The position numbers and the translations under genes are program-made. The notes beneath the pieces were generated by a model. It was not told the origin of the DNA, did no database searches, and saw only the letters and a list, made by a program, of their open reading frames with translations. A DNA stretch of 39,334 bases from Actinomycetota bacterium (GTDB lineage: Bacteria; Actinomycetota; Acidimicrobiia; Spongiisociales; UBA5794), in assembly GCA_030123765.1 (NCBI GenBank), contig JASJXX010000014.1:1-39334 (forward strand), given 5' to 3'. Below, piece by piece: positions 23,911-34,235 of the stretch; positions within the stretch are counted from its first letter, which is position 1; every line of letters starts with the position of its first letter.

Positions 23911-24369
23911 TCAGCCGGGGTGCTCAACGGTGTCTGCTGTGTTCAGATCAGAGTTTCTGTTGTTCGCTGGAACGTGCAGGACGGGGCGCGGCTGGGTTCT
24001 CTCCGCTGCCCGCGTGGGTTCGTGTGTCTCCTCGAGCATGATCAGTTCCACTCCGCCGACCATGTCCGAGATCAAGTTGTACAGCACCGCGGTGAGCGTC
24101 ATGCCCGCCGTCACGATGATCACACCAACGATCGCCATCATCAGAATAATGCGGAAGTAGAGTTCGCCGTCGGGAGAGACGACGATCGTCAGGCGGCCGA
24201 GGGTCTCTACGAACGCGTCGGGAATACCGCGTTGCAACGCTACTGACCACGCGACCCACACTCCGAGCAACCAGACCAGAGCGCCGACCGTGTTCATGGT
24301 GAGGCTCACCTTGAGCACCGTCCAGGGATCGATCTTGCGGATTATGCGTCGAACCCGACGAACGTGCAT
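23911..24369 (-). CDS. DUF3566 transmembrane protein
   Basis: This 152-residue membrane protein is of the DUF3566 family that lies next to gyrA in many actinobacteria. The N-terminus has a basic RRVRRIIRKIDPWTVLKVSL lead, a first helix (about 22-46), a middle segment, and a second helix (about 72-98) followed by a conserved amphipathic part (NLISDMVGGVELIMLEE). The tail is polar. The ATG is preceded by AAGGAGG. The function is unknown; the position behind gyrA on the same strand suggests co-transcription. Confidence 0.85.
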   Translation of the reverse strand: MHVRRVRRIIRKIDPWTVLKVSLTMNTVGALVWLLGVWVAWSVALQRGIPDAFVETLGRLTIVVSPDGELYFRIILMMAIVGVIIVTAGMTLTAVLYNLISDMVGGVELIMLEETHEPTRAAERTQPRPVLHVPANNRNSDLNTADTVEHPG

Positions 24370-24451
24370 GTGTCCTCCTTGCGCGACAGTGTACCGAGAG
24401 GGTCCCGAACAGCCCCCTATTGCAAGAGAGAAGCAACCGGAATGGTTCTAC

Positions 24452-27400
24452 TTACTCCTCGACTACTTGAGCGATCGTCAGGGCAGACAACGTCGCTCCG
24501 GCAGACAGATTCAGGACCTTCACCCCAGTTGACGGTCGCTTCTGGCGCGAGATGGATTTCACCGCAGCACGCATCACGATGCCATCTGACGACGTGACAA
24601 CGATCTCGTCCGACAGTGAAACGGCGCACGCCGCTGCGACGACACCCCTGTTCCTGGCGAGCTTGATGGAGATGACGCCGAACCCGCCCCTCTTCTGAAC
24701 CCGGAACTCACTCATCTTGACTCGTTTGCCGTACCCCCCCGACGTGAGGATCAGCACTTCTTCTGCCTCGTCCGCAACAGCCGCGGAGACGACCTCGTCG
24801 CCGTCTCTCAGCCTGATCCCGCGCACGCCCTGTGACGCGCGCCCTGTTGACCGCACATCGCTCTCCTTAAATCGGATACCGAATCCGTTGCGAGTGAGCA
24901 TCATGAGGTCTGCTTCGCCGTTCGTTTGACGCACAGCAACGACTTCGTCGCCGTCAAGAAGGTTGATGGCGACGAGTACCTGATTTCGCGAGTCGTAATC
25001 CGAGAACTTCGACTTCTTGACGAGTCCCTTCTTCGTGAACATGACCAGATAGCGGTTCGTCTCGTAATCCCTCGTGTCGATGATTGCTTCGACAACCTCG
25101 TCTGCGTCCATGGGGAGCACGGACTGGATGAGTTGACCCTTCGCAGTGCGATCCTTGCGCGGGATCTCGTGCGCCCTGACCCGATACACCTTGCCGCGGT
25201 TCGTGAAGAAGAGCAGGTACGCGTGGGCCGACGTGTGGAGCAGATGCTGGACAACGTCATCGTCCCTAAGACCTGCTCCCTTGATTCCTCGCCCTCCGCG
25301 TCCCTGCGTGCGATACACCGAAGCCAATACGGACTTGACGTAGCCGGCAGTCGAGACACTGATCACCAGTTCCTCGTCTGCGATCAGGTCTTCGAGGGAC
25401 ATCAGCCCCAGGTCCGGGATGATTCTCGACCGTCTGGGATCTGCAAACTTCTCCCTGACTTCGATGAGTTCGGTGGCGATCAGGGTTCGCCGTTCTGCTT
25501 CGTCCCCGAGGAGGCCCTCGAGGTACGCGATCGTCTCTTCGATGACACGCAGTTCGTCTCGGAGTTTGTTGGTCTCGAGCGCCGTGAGCCTGCGCAGCGG
25601 CATGTCCAGGATGTGGTTGGCCTGGATCTCGGAGAATTCGAAGGCCTCCATCAACGCCGTACGGGCCGCGTCAACATTCGCAGACGCTCGGATAATGGCA
25701 ACAACCTTGTCGATGTTGTCGAGCGCGATGAGCAGTCCGCGCAGGATGTGCGCTCTCGCCTCTGCCTTGGCGAGCCGGAACTTCGAGCGACGTTCGATGA
25801 CTTCAAGCTGATGATCCACGTAGTGGTGGACGAGCTGCGCGAGGTTGAGAGTTCGCGGCACACCATCTACGAGAGCGACGTTGTTCACGGAGAACGTGTC
25901 CTCGAGCTGGGTGTGCTTGAAGAGCAGGTTGAGAACGACCTGCGCGTTGGCGTCGCGTTTGAGCTCGATGACGAGGCGCATGCCGTGCCTGTCGGACTCG
26001 TCCCTCAAGTCCGAGATGCCTGCAATCGTCTTTTTTCGAACGAGCTCGGCGATCTTCTCCATGATGCGATCCCGTGAAACCTGATAGGGGATCTCTGACG
26101 CGATGATGGCCATCCGTCCCTTATCCGTCTCGACGACGTCGGTGACGGCACGCATCTTGATCGAGCCGCGCCCGGTCAGCAGGGCGTCGTTGACTCCCTT
26201 GACGCCAACAATGTAGGCGCCCGTCGGGAAATCCGGGCCCTTGACGAACTGCATCAGATCCTCGACCGTCGCCTCGGGATTCTCCAGGGCGTGCAGCACC
26301 GCGTCTGCCACTTCACCGAGGTTGTGCGGAGCCATGTTCGTCGCCATGCCAACCGCTATACCTGTTGATCCGTTCACGAGAAGGTTCGGGAACCTCGACG
26401 GAAGGACGGAGGGTTCCTGGCGCTCACCCGAGTAATTGTCCTTGAATGTAACGGTGTCTTCGTCGATGCCGTCGAGCATGTGGGCGGCCAACTTCGCGAG
26501 GCGGGCCTCCGTGTTGTGGTTGACGAATCCGTCTCCGATGAACGAGTGGTCATCTGAGTCGACTCGCACCGAGTACACGGGCTGCGCACCTGCGGGCGTC
26601 ACGGACTCAACCGTCGCGTAGAAGAAGCCGTGATCCACGATCTCTTCAACAATGGTGAGGACATCCGTATCCGGGATGTGCCTCCTGATCGCCTCACCCT
26701 CTTCCTCCCAGCACGCAACGCGGCCGATGTCGTGGGTCGCGAGCCACTCGCTGTCACTGCCACCGGGGGCGGTGCGAACGAAGTCGGCAATGAACGGTAT
26801 CTCGTCCTCTTGGAACACCCTCTCACGGGAAGTGACGTTTCCGAGATCCCCTTCGGGGTCGGTGGGCCCGGACGCGGGGAACCCGACCCGAGCGGCGAAG
26901 AGTTGCGTGTCGCGACCTGGTGTGATCACCACCGTGCACCCGCCGCTCTCGTGCCGAACCAATCTGGCTATGACACCGAATTCCAGGAGGAGGCGCTGCA
27001 CATCGTTCGCCCGTTCCTCGGACTGTGTTGCGTACCCGACCCGAATCGCTCGCTCCTTCGCGTCAGGACGGAGAGAGCCACCGGCCTGAAAGAGGGCCGC
27101 GAGGAACGTGGCTTTCACGTCTGTGGAGGCGTTCCACACGGAGTCGGGGATCGTGGTGTCGTTCGACTTGCTCGCCCGCATGGCGTCTTCCCTGGTGAGG
27201 CCTGAGCTGCCTTGAGTCGGGACATAATTCCGCGCAATGGCGACTCGTTCTCCTGGGGCGATCTCGTCGATTCTCTTCCAGATCAACGCGGGTAGGCCTG
27301 CAATGCTCTCGATCGTGAGGAGGGGGTGGTTCGCCGTGCCCGTGACTGTGAAGCCCTCCTCTGTGCGAACGGTGAAAGTCGCGTGGGTTCCAGAATGAAA

Positions 27401-27925
27401 GAGCGTGTCCGCGACCTGGAGACCGCCGCGACGGTCGAGCACCTTGATCTCGATGGGAGTGTCCGAATCTGGTGCAGCGTCGGGTGCGATCGAAGCTATG
27501 CGTCGGCTCCCGTCGGCTGTTGCTATCCGCGTCTCCCCTGCCACGCAGTAGCGCATTGCTGCCGGTGGGTCGTCGACCGTCCCAAAGTTCCCCTGAGGGT
27601 CCACGACCGGGTAGCGCAACGAGAAGTCCTGGGCGAGACGGACCATCGAGTCGTACACGGCCTCGGGTGAGTGCGGATGAAACCAACCTACGACGTCGCC
27701 AACGACGCGGGCGCACTTGCGATATGGGGTGCCCGGGCGGATGCCGCTGTCCCACATCGAATAGAGCACCCTGCGATGAACCGGCTTGAGGCCGTCACGC
27801 ACGTCAGGGAGGGCGCGCGACACGATGACGGACATCGCGTACTCCAGGAAGGAGTTCTCCATCTCCGTCTCGATGTCAATCGGCCGCGTTATCTCAGTGT
27901 CTGGGTTTTCGTTCGACATGCTCAC
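24452..27925 (-). CDS. gyrA: DNA gyrase subunit A with in-frame intein
   Basis: The 1157-codon reading frame encodes about 812 residues of GyrA plus a 345-residue intein (residues 127-471). GyrA breaks and rejoins DNA as part of the A2B2 gyrase. The N-terminal part has LKPVHRRVLYSMWDSG, VVGDVVGWFHPHSPEAVYDS and the catalytic Tyr126 in AAMRY. After the intein, TEARL resumes, followed by the tower and coiled-coil regions and a beta-pinwheel domain with a GyrA-box-like QGRGGRG. The quinolone-binding loop is unusual: E. coli G81-D82-S83 corresponds to S86-P87-E88, while E. coli D87 is kept as D92. The gene follows gyrB by 9 nt. Confidence 0.97.
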   Translation of the reverse strand: MSMSNENPDTEITRPIDIETEMENSFLEYAMSVIVSRALPDVRDGLKPVHRRVLYSMWDSGIRPGTPYRKCARVVGDVVGWFHPHSPEAVYDSMVRLAQDFSLRYPVVDPQGNFGTVDDPPAAMRYCVAGETRIATADGSRRIASIAPDAAPDSDTPIEIKVLDRRGGLQVADTLFHSGTHATFTVRTEEGFTVTGTANHPLLTIESIAGLPALIWKRIDEIAPGERVAIARNYVPTQGSSGLTREDAMRASKSNDTTIPDSVWNASTDVKATFLAALFQAGGSLRPDAKERAIRVGYATQSEERANDVQRLLLEFGVIARLVRHESGGCTVVITPGRDTQLFAARVGFPASGPTDPEGDLGNVTSRERVFQEDEIPFIADFVRTAPGGSDSEWLATHDIGRVACWEEEGEAIRRHIPDTDVLTIVEEIVDHGFFYATVESVTPAGAQPVYSVRVDSDDHSFIGDGFVNHNTEARLAKLAAHMLDGIDEDTVTFKDNYSGERQEPSVLPSRFPNLLVNGSTGIAVGMATNMAPHNLGEVADAVLHALENPEATVEDLMQFVKGPDFPTGAYIVGVKGVNDALLTGRGSIKMRAVTDVVETDKGRMAIIASEIPYQVSRDRIMEKIAELVRKKTIAGISDLRDESDRHGMRLVIELKRDANAQVVLNLLFKHTQLEDTFSVNNVALVDGVPRTLNLAQLVHHYVDHQLEVIERRSKFRLAKAEARAHILRGLLIALDNIDKVVAIIRASANVDAARTALMEAFEFSEIQANHILDMPLRRLTALETNKLRDELRVIEETIAYLEGLLGDEAERRTLIATELIEVREKFADPRRSRIIPDLGLMSLEDLIADEELVISVSTAGYVKSVLASVYRTQGRGGRGIKGAGLRDDDVVQHLLHTSAHAYLLFFTNRGKVYRVRAHEIPRKDRTAKGQLIQSVLPMDADEVVEAIIDTRDYETNRYLVMFTKKGLVKKSKFSDYDSRNQVLVAINLLDGDEVVAVRQTNGEADLMMLTRNGFGIRFKESDVRSTGRASQGVRGIRLRDGDEVVSAAVADEAEEVLILTSGGYGKRVKMSEFRVQKRGGFGVISIKLARNRGVVAAACAVSLSDEIVVTSSDGIVMRAAVKSISRQKRPSTGVKVLNLSAGATLSALTIAQVVEE
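26513..27547 (-). mobile_element. GyrA intein (345 aa) with degenerate LAGLIDADG endonuclease
   Basis: The intein starts with C1 (CVAGETRIATADG, block A), directly after the active-site Tyr of GyrA, and ends HSFIGDGFVNHN (blocks F/G) with H344 and N345. The +1 extein residue is Thr. Block B is TANHPLLT (T71, H74). All splicing residues are present, so self-splicing is expected and necessary for gyrase. The site is the same Tyr/Thr junction used by mycobacterial GyrA inteins. The central domain has a LAGLIDADG-like helix FLAALFQAGGSL (148-159) in which the metal-binding Asp is Gly. A second motif is not recognisable, so the homing endonuclease is probably inactive. Confidence 0.93.
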
Positions 27926-27934
27926 TCGCTCGGA

Positions 27935-29881
<1,947 letters not shown>

Positions 29882-29917
29882 TCAGGTGAGGTTTCGGCGG
29901 CTGATAACACTGTTGTA

Positions 29918-29939
29918 AGTATAGCGGATTTGGGGATAA
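29918..29939 (-). promoter_or_regulatory. gyrB promoter -10 with adjacent DnaA-like box
   Basis: On the minus strand TATACT (29918-29923) is a near-consensus -10, about 55 nt upstream of the gyrB start. Just upstream, TTATCCCCA (29931-29939) differs from the DnaA box TTATCCACA at one position and would lie between the -35 and -10 positions. No clear -35 is visible. Confidence 0.45.
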
Positions 29940-29972
29940 ACCCTTACGTAAACGGCCTTTTCCCCGCATTCT

Positions 29973-30299
29973 TCAGCGGGTGACCCGGAGACGCACGGCC
30001 GTGACGAGATCGTCCCCGAACGTATCGGCGATGGCGTCCATGAGTTGGCCCGTCTGGTACTTCAGAAGTGACCCTGCCGTACCGGTCGGTACCTCGACGA
30101 GGAGTATCTGCTCCTTGATGCCGATCGGCGTTGCTGCTTCGACCCAGTCGTGGGGGACGATCTCAGCCCATCGTTTCACGAGCTCTCCTTGACGTATGTC
30201 TATCCGGAGAGAAGCCCGCTCGATGAGCGATCCGAGGACCTTGCTGATCTCCTGCGGATCGCGTCTCTCTCCGTAACTGATGTATTTGGCCCGTGTCAC
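29973..30299 (-). CDS. dciA: DciA-like (DUF721) protein, probable replicative helicase loader/operator
   Basis: This 108-residue DUF721 protein is of the group now called DciA, which works with DnaB in bacteria lacking DnaC/DnaI. It contains the family core: an N-terminal helix (QEISKVLGSLIE), LVKRWAEIVPHDWVEAATPIGIK, then strand ILLVEVPTGTAGSLLKYQ and a helix with a final RLRV segment. The GTG at 30299 overlaps the recF stop (GTGA) and is preferred over a GTG at 30326 that overlaps recF more deeply. The position between recF and gyrB is standard in actinobacteria. Confidence 0.85.
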   Translation of the reverse strand: MTRAKYISYGERRDPQEISKVLGSLIERASLRIDIRQGELVKRWAEIVPHDWVEAATPIGIKEQILLVEVPTGTAGSLLKYQTGQLMDAIADTFGDDLVTAVRLRVTR

Positions 30300-31384
30300 G
30301 ACACGCTCCCGTCTCTCACCAACCAACGGCGTCCTCTGATCGGTACTTCATTCTCTCTCGCCGTTGTGACAAAAACTTGACCTGTCTCGATGAGCGACAC
30401 GACGCGCTTGGCCCGGTGACGGTCGAGTTCGGAGAAGACGTCGTCGAGGAGCAGGATCGGCGTCTGGCCGCGAATCTCACGGATGACGCGGTACGCGCCG
30501 ACCCTCAGTGAGAGCGCTGCGGTGCGCTGCTCTCCCTGTGACGCCCGTGTCCGTGTGGGTCTCCCATCAAGCAACAGGTCGGGTTCGTCTCTGTGCGGGC
30601 CGACAGTCGTTGTACGGACATCCATATCCCTCGCGTGCCTCTCTGCGAGGGATTCCGAGAGAGCGCCACGCAACTCCGCGAGCCCTGTCGCCTCCTGTGA
30701 CTTCCACGTAGAACGGTACGCCCACTCGAGGGATCCCTCCCCCCCAACAACTTCGTACACGTTCTGTAGGTGAGGCTGAAGGGCCGCTGCGACGGTCCTG
30801 CGATGAAGCAGTACCCGGGCACCGGCATCGGCGAGACGCTCATCCCAGACACCGAGCGTCACCAGATCCGTTCCCCTGCCCTGCTGTTTCAACAACGCGT
30901 TCCGCTGACGCAGCGTTCTCTCATACTCGGTGAGGTCTGCTCCCGCCTGCGGCCAGAGCCGCGAAGCAAGGTCGTCAAGGTAATCCCTGCGGTACGCGGG
31001 GCCGCGCTTGATCACATCGAGATCGTCCGGAACAAAAGCGACGACGGGGACGGCGAGGAGGAGATCCCGTAATCGTGCAGGTCTCTTTCCGTTGAGTAAC
31101 ACCGTCCGGCGTCCGGATTCGGGCAACTCACACTCCACTCTGGTCTCTGTCGCTCCCCCGGCGAACCCGCCACGAAGAACGGCACCGTCTGCTCCGTCGC
31201 GAATCAGCGCCCTGTCGGGAACCCCTCGAAGGGAGCGCAGCATGCCGAGGTATCCGATCGCCTCGAGCACCGAGGTCTTGCCGGCACCGTTATCTCCCAC
31301 CAGGATGTTCACGCCATCTACCGGCTCGAACCGGAGTGTCGCATACGGCCGGAAATCCCTTAGTTCCAGCCATGTGAGGTGCAT
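30296..31384 (-). CDS. recF: DNA replication and repair protein RecF
   Basis: This 362-residue SMC-like ATPase loads RecA at gaps together with RecO/RecR. It has LRDFRPYATLRFEP at the start, Walker A VGDNGAGKTSVLEAIG (P-loop 30-38), the LLNGKRPARLRDLL and VVAFVPDDLDVIKRGPAYRR segments typical of RecF, an ABC-type signature (SQGEQRTAAL) and Walker B ILLLDDVFSELD. It starts at ATG 31384, 6 nt after dnaN, and overlaps dciA by 4 nt. Confidence 0.95.
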   Translation of the reverse strand: MHLTWLELRDFRPYATLRFEPVDGVNILVGDNGAGKTSVLEAIGYLGMLRSLRGVPDRALIRDGADGAVLRGGFAGGATETRVECELPESGRRTVLLNGKRPARLRDLLLAVPVVAFVPDDLDVIKRGPAYRRDYLDDLASRLWPQAGADLTEYERTLRQRNALLKQQGRGTDLVTLGVWDERLADAGARVLLHRRTVAAALQPHLQNVYEVVGGEGSLEWAYRSTWKSQEATGLAELRGALSESLAERHARDMDVRTTTVGPHRDEPDLLLDGRPTRTRASQGEQRTAALSLRVGAYRVIREIRGQTPILLLDDVFSELDRHRAKRVVSLIETGQVFVTTARENEVPIRGRRWLVRDGSVS

Positions 31385-31390
31385 GTCACG

Positions 31391-32470
31391 TCACAGTCGG
31401 ACAGGCATCAACAGGTATCTAAAGTCCTTCTTCGTCGCGCCAAGGAGGAGCCCTGGCTTGAGCGGGTCGCTCGTCTCTATGACGATCCTGTCGTCATCGA
31501 CAGCATTCACCCCGTCCGTGAGGTAACGCGTGTTAAAAGCAATGGTCAGGTCTTCTCCGATGTACTCCCCCTCAAGCATCTCGGTCTCCTCACCTACCTC
31601 CTGGCGCACGACACTGAGCTCAACGCCGCCAGAGTGCATCGCCATCCTTACCGGAATGTGATCCTCAGCCACGAGCGAAGCGCGTCCAACAGCCTCGAGC
31701 AGCGCTGCCTTATCGACTGTCAAGCGATTCGTGTGGCTCTCCGGGAGGAGCTGTCGATAGTTAGGGAACGCTGAATCGATTATCCGTGCAGTGAGTTGTC
31801 CCCGATCGGTGAAGAAGGAGGCCTCCCTCTCACCGAGTACGACCCGCATGGACCCGGCACCGATCGTACGACCCAGCTCGCGCAGGGCCCTGTAGGGAAC
31901 AAGCTTGGATCCCTCCGTCGTAACGCCCTCGACATCGCGGACACCGAGGCGGTAGGAGTCCGTTGCGACGAGTCGGAGGGAGTCTCCTCCCCCCTCGAAC
32001 AGAACACCGGTGAGCGTTGGACGAGCATCGTCGGAGGAAGCAGCAACACCCACCTGGCTGATCGCTTTGATCAGTTGGCCACCGTCGAGATTGATTCCTT
32101 CTTCCGACGTTGGCTCCGCGATCTTCGGGTAATCGTCTATAGCCATCTCGCGGAGCTTGAATCGTGGTCCTCCGCCAGTGATCTCAACTTCTCCGTTGCT
32201 CGCCGATATCGTCACTGCCCCTGCGGGAAGCTTTCGAACGGCTTCTGCTGCGAGCTTCGCAGGGATCACCGTTCTCCCCTCCTCCGTGACTTCGACTTCC
32301 AGATAGGTGCGCACCGTGACCTCGTTATCGGTCCCCGTCACCGTCAACTTTCCCCCGGAGACCTCACAGAGTATTCCCTGGAGGATCGGGAGAGGTGAAC
32401 GCACGCCGACGGCTCGGCCAGCTCTTGCCAGCACGTCTGCAAGATCGTCTCTCTCTGCTCGGATTCTCAC
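31391..32470 (-). CDS. dnaN: DNA polymerase III beta subunit (sliding clamp)
   Basis: This 359-residue processivity clamp is slightly shorter than the usual 366-380 residues. All three clamp subdomains are visible: the N-terminal domain with RSPLPILQGILCEV, the middle domain with RPTLTGVLFE and LVATDSYRLGVR, and the C-terminal domain with IAFNTRYLTDGVNAV ending in the conserved YLLMPVRL. The GTG start has GAGGA upstream. The 191-nt spacer to dnaA holds the probable origin. Confidence 0.96.
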   Translation of the reverse strand: MRIRAERDDLADVLARAGRAVGVRSPLPILQGILCEVSGGKLTVTGTDNEVTVRTYLEVEVTEEGRTVIPAKLAAEAVRKLPAGAVTISASNGEVEITGGGPRFKLREMAIDDYPKIAEPTSEEGINLDGGQLIKAISQVGVAASSDDARPTLTGVLFEGGGDSLRLVATDSYRLGVRDVEGVTTEGSKLVPYRALRELGRTIGAGSMRVVLGEREASFFTDRGQLTARIIDSAFPNYRQLLPESHTNRLTVDKAALLEAVGRASLVAEDHIPVRMAMHSGGVELSVVRQEVGEETEMLEGEYIGEDLTIAFNTRYLTDGVNAVDDDRIVIETSDPLKPGLLLGATKKDFRYLLMPVRL

Positions 32471-32661
32471 GTATGCATCCTCTGCTATTGCTTATTGTTT
32501 TAAGAGAGTAGTGGTAGTAGTAGGCCCTGTGGATTGTGGATATCGAAAGAAATCCCTTGGTGTGGCTAGTTTTCTACATCCACACGCCTTGTTGATATCT
32601 GCAGATATCTCCACAGTCTCCACAGGGAGGCGCCGGGGCGCCGCCATGTTGTGGAGAAGTT
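32471..32661. other. Probable oriC, dnaA-dnaN spacer
   Basis: The spacer holds several sequences close to the DnaA box TTATCCACA. On the minus strand these are ATATCCACA (32535-32543), CAATCCACA (32528-32536) and TTCTCCACA (32650-32658). On the plus strand they are ACATCCACA (32576-32584), ATCTCCACA (32607-32615) and GTCTCCACA (32616-32624). An AT-richer stretch at about 32485-32520 (TTGCTTATTGTTTTAAGA) could be the unwinding element. Location and box content match known actinobacterial origins. A GGCGCC-GG-GGCGCC hairpin lies near the dnaA end. Confidence 0.75.
32594..32609. repeat. 16-bp perfect palindrome in oriC
   Basis: GATATCTGCAGATATC is a perfect palindrome, placed between the DnaA-like boxes at 32576-32584 and 32607-32615 and overlapping the latter by three bases. 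It may bind a dimeric origin protein; no known protein site is recognised. Confidence 0.7.
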
Positions 32662-34020
32662 TCACTTTGTCCTCAGTTGCTGGGTGATCTCCGTGACCTG
32701 GTCATAAATGTCCTTGTCGGATTGGAGAAGACCCTTGATTTTCTCTACCGCGTGCATCACCGTTGTGTGATCTCTCCCTCCGAAGGCTGCCCCAATTTTT
32801 GGTAGGGAGAGGTCCGTGTTCTCTCTGCACACGTACATAGCGACCTGCCTCTGGCGAGCGAGCGGCTGGCGGCGGGACGTGCCGACGAGCTCCCCATTGG
32901 GGATCACGTAATAGTGAGCCACTGTGGAGATGACGGTGTCCGCCGTCAGGGGAGCCGTAGAGCGGAGCCCGACGATGTCCCGCAGGACACTCGATGCGAG
33001 GTCGGGAGTCACCTTCTCGTTTGTGAGTGTTGCAAAAGCAGTGACGCGAGTCAGGGCTCCCTCAAGTTCCCGGATGTTGTCAGCGACGTTCTCGGCGATG
33101 AATTCGAGTACTTCGTTGGGAACCGGAGTCGGGTTCAACGCGGCGTTCTTGCGCAGGATAGCGAGACGGGTCTCGACGTCGGGGCTCTGAATGTCGGTCG
33201 TAAGACCCCATTCGAAGCGGCTTCGCAGACGGTCTTCGACGGTGCGCAGTTCCCGCGGAGGTCGATCCGAAGAGATGACCATCTGATTCCCCGCCTCGTA
33301 GAGGGAGTTGAACGTGTGGAAAAACTCTTCGAGTACCTGTTCCTTCCCCTCGAAGAACTGGACGTCGTCGAGCAGCAGCAACCCGACCCTTCGGTATCTC
33401 GATTTGAAGTCGTCCATGCGCTTCCGCCTGATCGAGTTGATGAACTCGTTGAAGAAAGACTCTGAAGTGACGTAACGAACCACCGTTGTGGCGTCGAGCT
33501 CAAGCCGGTGTCTTCCAACGGCATGCAAGAGGTGTGTCTTTCCGAGTCCCGAGCCGGCGTAGATGAAGAGGGGGTTGTAGTGCCTGCCGGGCTGTTCCGC
33601 GACGGCCTGGGCAGCTGCGTGAGCGAAGCGGTTGGACGGCCCTACGACGAAGCTGTCGAAGGAGTATCGAGCAACAAGGTTCGAAGTGTTGCTCTGGTGG
33701 GGGGTTGTCCTCCTCGGCTCGTCCTCTGACACAGTGAGCGTCGGTTGGTACGCCGTTGTGGTTGTCGGTTCTACGACCGGGGATATTGATGTAACCGTAA
33801 TCGTGACGTCGAAGGGTTCCGGCCATACGGACGCGGCGATCTCACGGACCTGATGTGTGTAGTTGTCTCTTACCCATGTCGCGTTGAAGCGGTTCGGTGC
33901 GACGAGATGAAGTCCGGAACTCTCGAACGTTGTCGTCAGCGGCTTGATCCAGGTCTCCCACTTTGCAATACCGATCACGTCGCGCAGTCGACTGTTGAAG
34001 AGATCGATCTGGCTATCCAC
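32662..34020 (-). CDS. dnaA: Chromosomal replication initiator protein DnaA
   Basis: This AAA+ initiator is 452 residues from GTG 34020. Domain I begins IDLFNSRLRDVIGIAKWETW, the linker is Thr/Pro-rich (about 83-112), and the AAA+ domain starts NLVARYSFDSFVVGPSNRFA. Walker A is GSGLGKT (156-162) and Walker B is LLLLDDVQFFEGKEQ. The DNA-binding domain IV has LPKIGAAFGGRDHTTVMHAV. The frame stays open to 34185, and ATG 34074 is also possible. I prefer 34020 because it puts the start about five residues before the conserved LF, and because 34091-34123 is packed with DnaA boxes rather than coding signal. Confidence 0.95.
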   Translation of the reverse strand: MDSQIDLFNSRLRDVIGIAKWETWIKPLTTTFESSGLHLVAPNRFNATWVRDNYTHQVREIAASVWPEPFDVTITVTSISPVVEPTTTTAYQPTLTVSEDEPRRTTPHQSNTSNLVARYSFDSFVVGPSNRFAHAAAQAVAEQPGRHYNPLFIYAGSGLGKTHLLHAVGRHRLELDATTVVRYVTSESFFNEFINSIRRKRMDDFKSRYRRVGLLLLDDVQFFEGKEQVLEEFFHTFNSLYEAGNQMVISSDRPPRELRTVEDRLRSRFEWGLTTDIQSPDVETRLAILRKNAALNPTPVPNEVLEFIAENVADNIRELEGALTRVTAFATLTNEKVTPDLASSVLRDIVGLRSTAPLTADTVISTVAHYYVIPNGELVGTSRRQPLARQRQVAMYVCRENTDLSLPKIGAAFGGRDHTTVMHAVEKIKGLLQSDKDIYDQVTEITQQLRTK

Positions 34021-34090
34021 GGCTTCCACCGGGACGTGTATGGCTCCCACGCTACGTTTTCTCCCGTCGGGCATAAACCCAGTTCCAAAA

Positions 34091-34123
34091 CTGTCCACAC
34101 ATCTATCCACAGGATGTGGAGAA
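34091..34123. promoter_or_regulatory. DnaA-box cluster upstream of dnaA
   Basis: CTGTCCACA (34091-34099), CTATCCACA (34103-34111) and, on the minus strand, TTCTCCACA (34115-34123) each differ from a DnaA box at one position and are packed within 33 bp. They lie between the dnaA promoter candidate and its likely start, fitting autoregulation by DnaA or a second origin half. Confidence 0.7.
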
Positions 34124-34205
34124 GATGTACCACGGGCAGACAACATCGACCCCTGGATTCCCGCCATTAGCGGAGAGTTCCACATCCGCTGAATGAGCGC
34201 AGGGG

Positions 34206-34235
34206 AGTGTAGGAAGCACTTTCACAGCAGTACAA
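34206..34235 (-). promoter_or_regulatory. Candidate dnaA promoter
   Basis: On the minus strand TTGTAC (34230-34235) and TACACT (34206-34211) are separated by 18 nt. Transcription would start near 34199 and run through the DnaA-box cluster. Confidence 0.4.

Noticed and set aside
24926-26077. 383-codon plus-strand reading frame opposite gyrA
   Set aside because: It lies entirely inside the conserved gyrA coding sequence and has no protein features of its own.
34021-34185. N-terminal extension of dnaA to 34185
   Set aside because: The extra residues do not resemble DnaA domain I, and the DNA is a DnaA-box cluster with the promoter just upstream.
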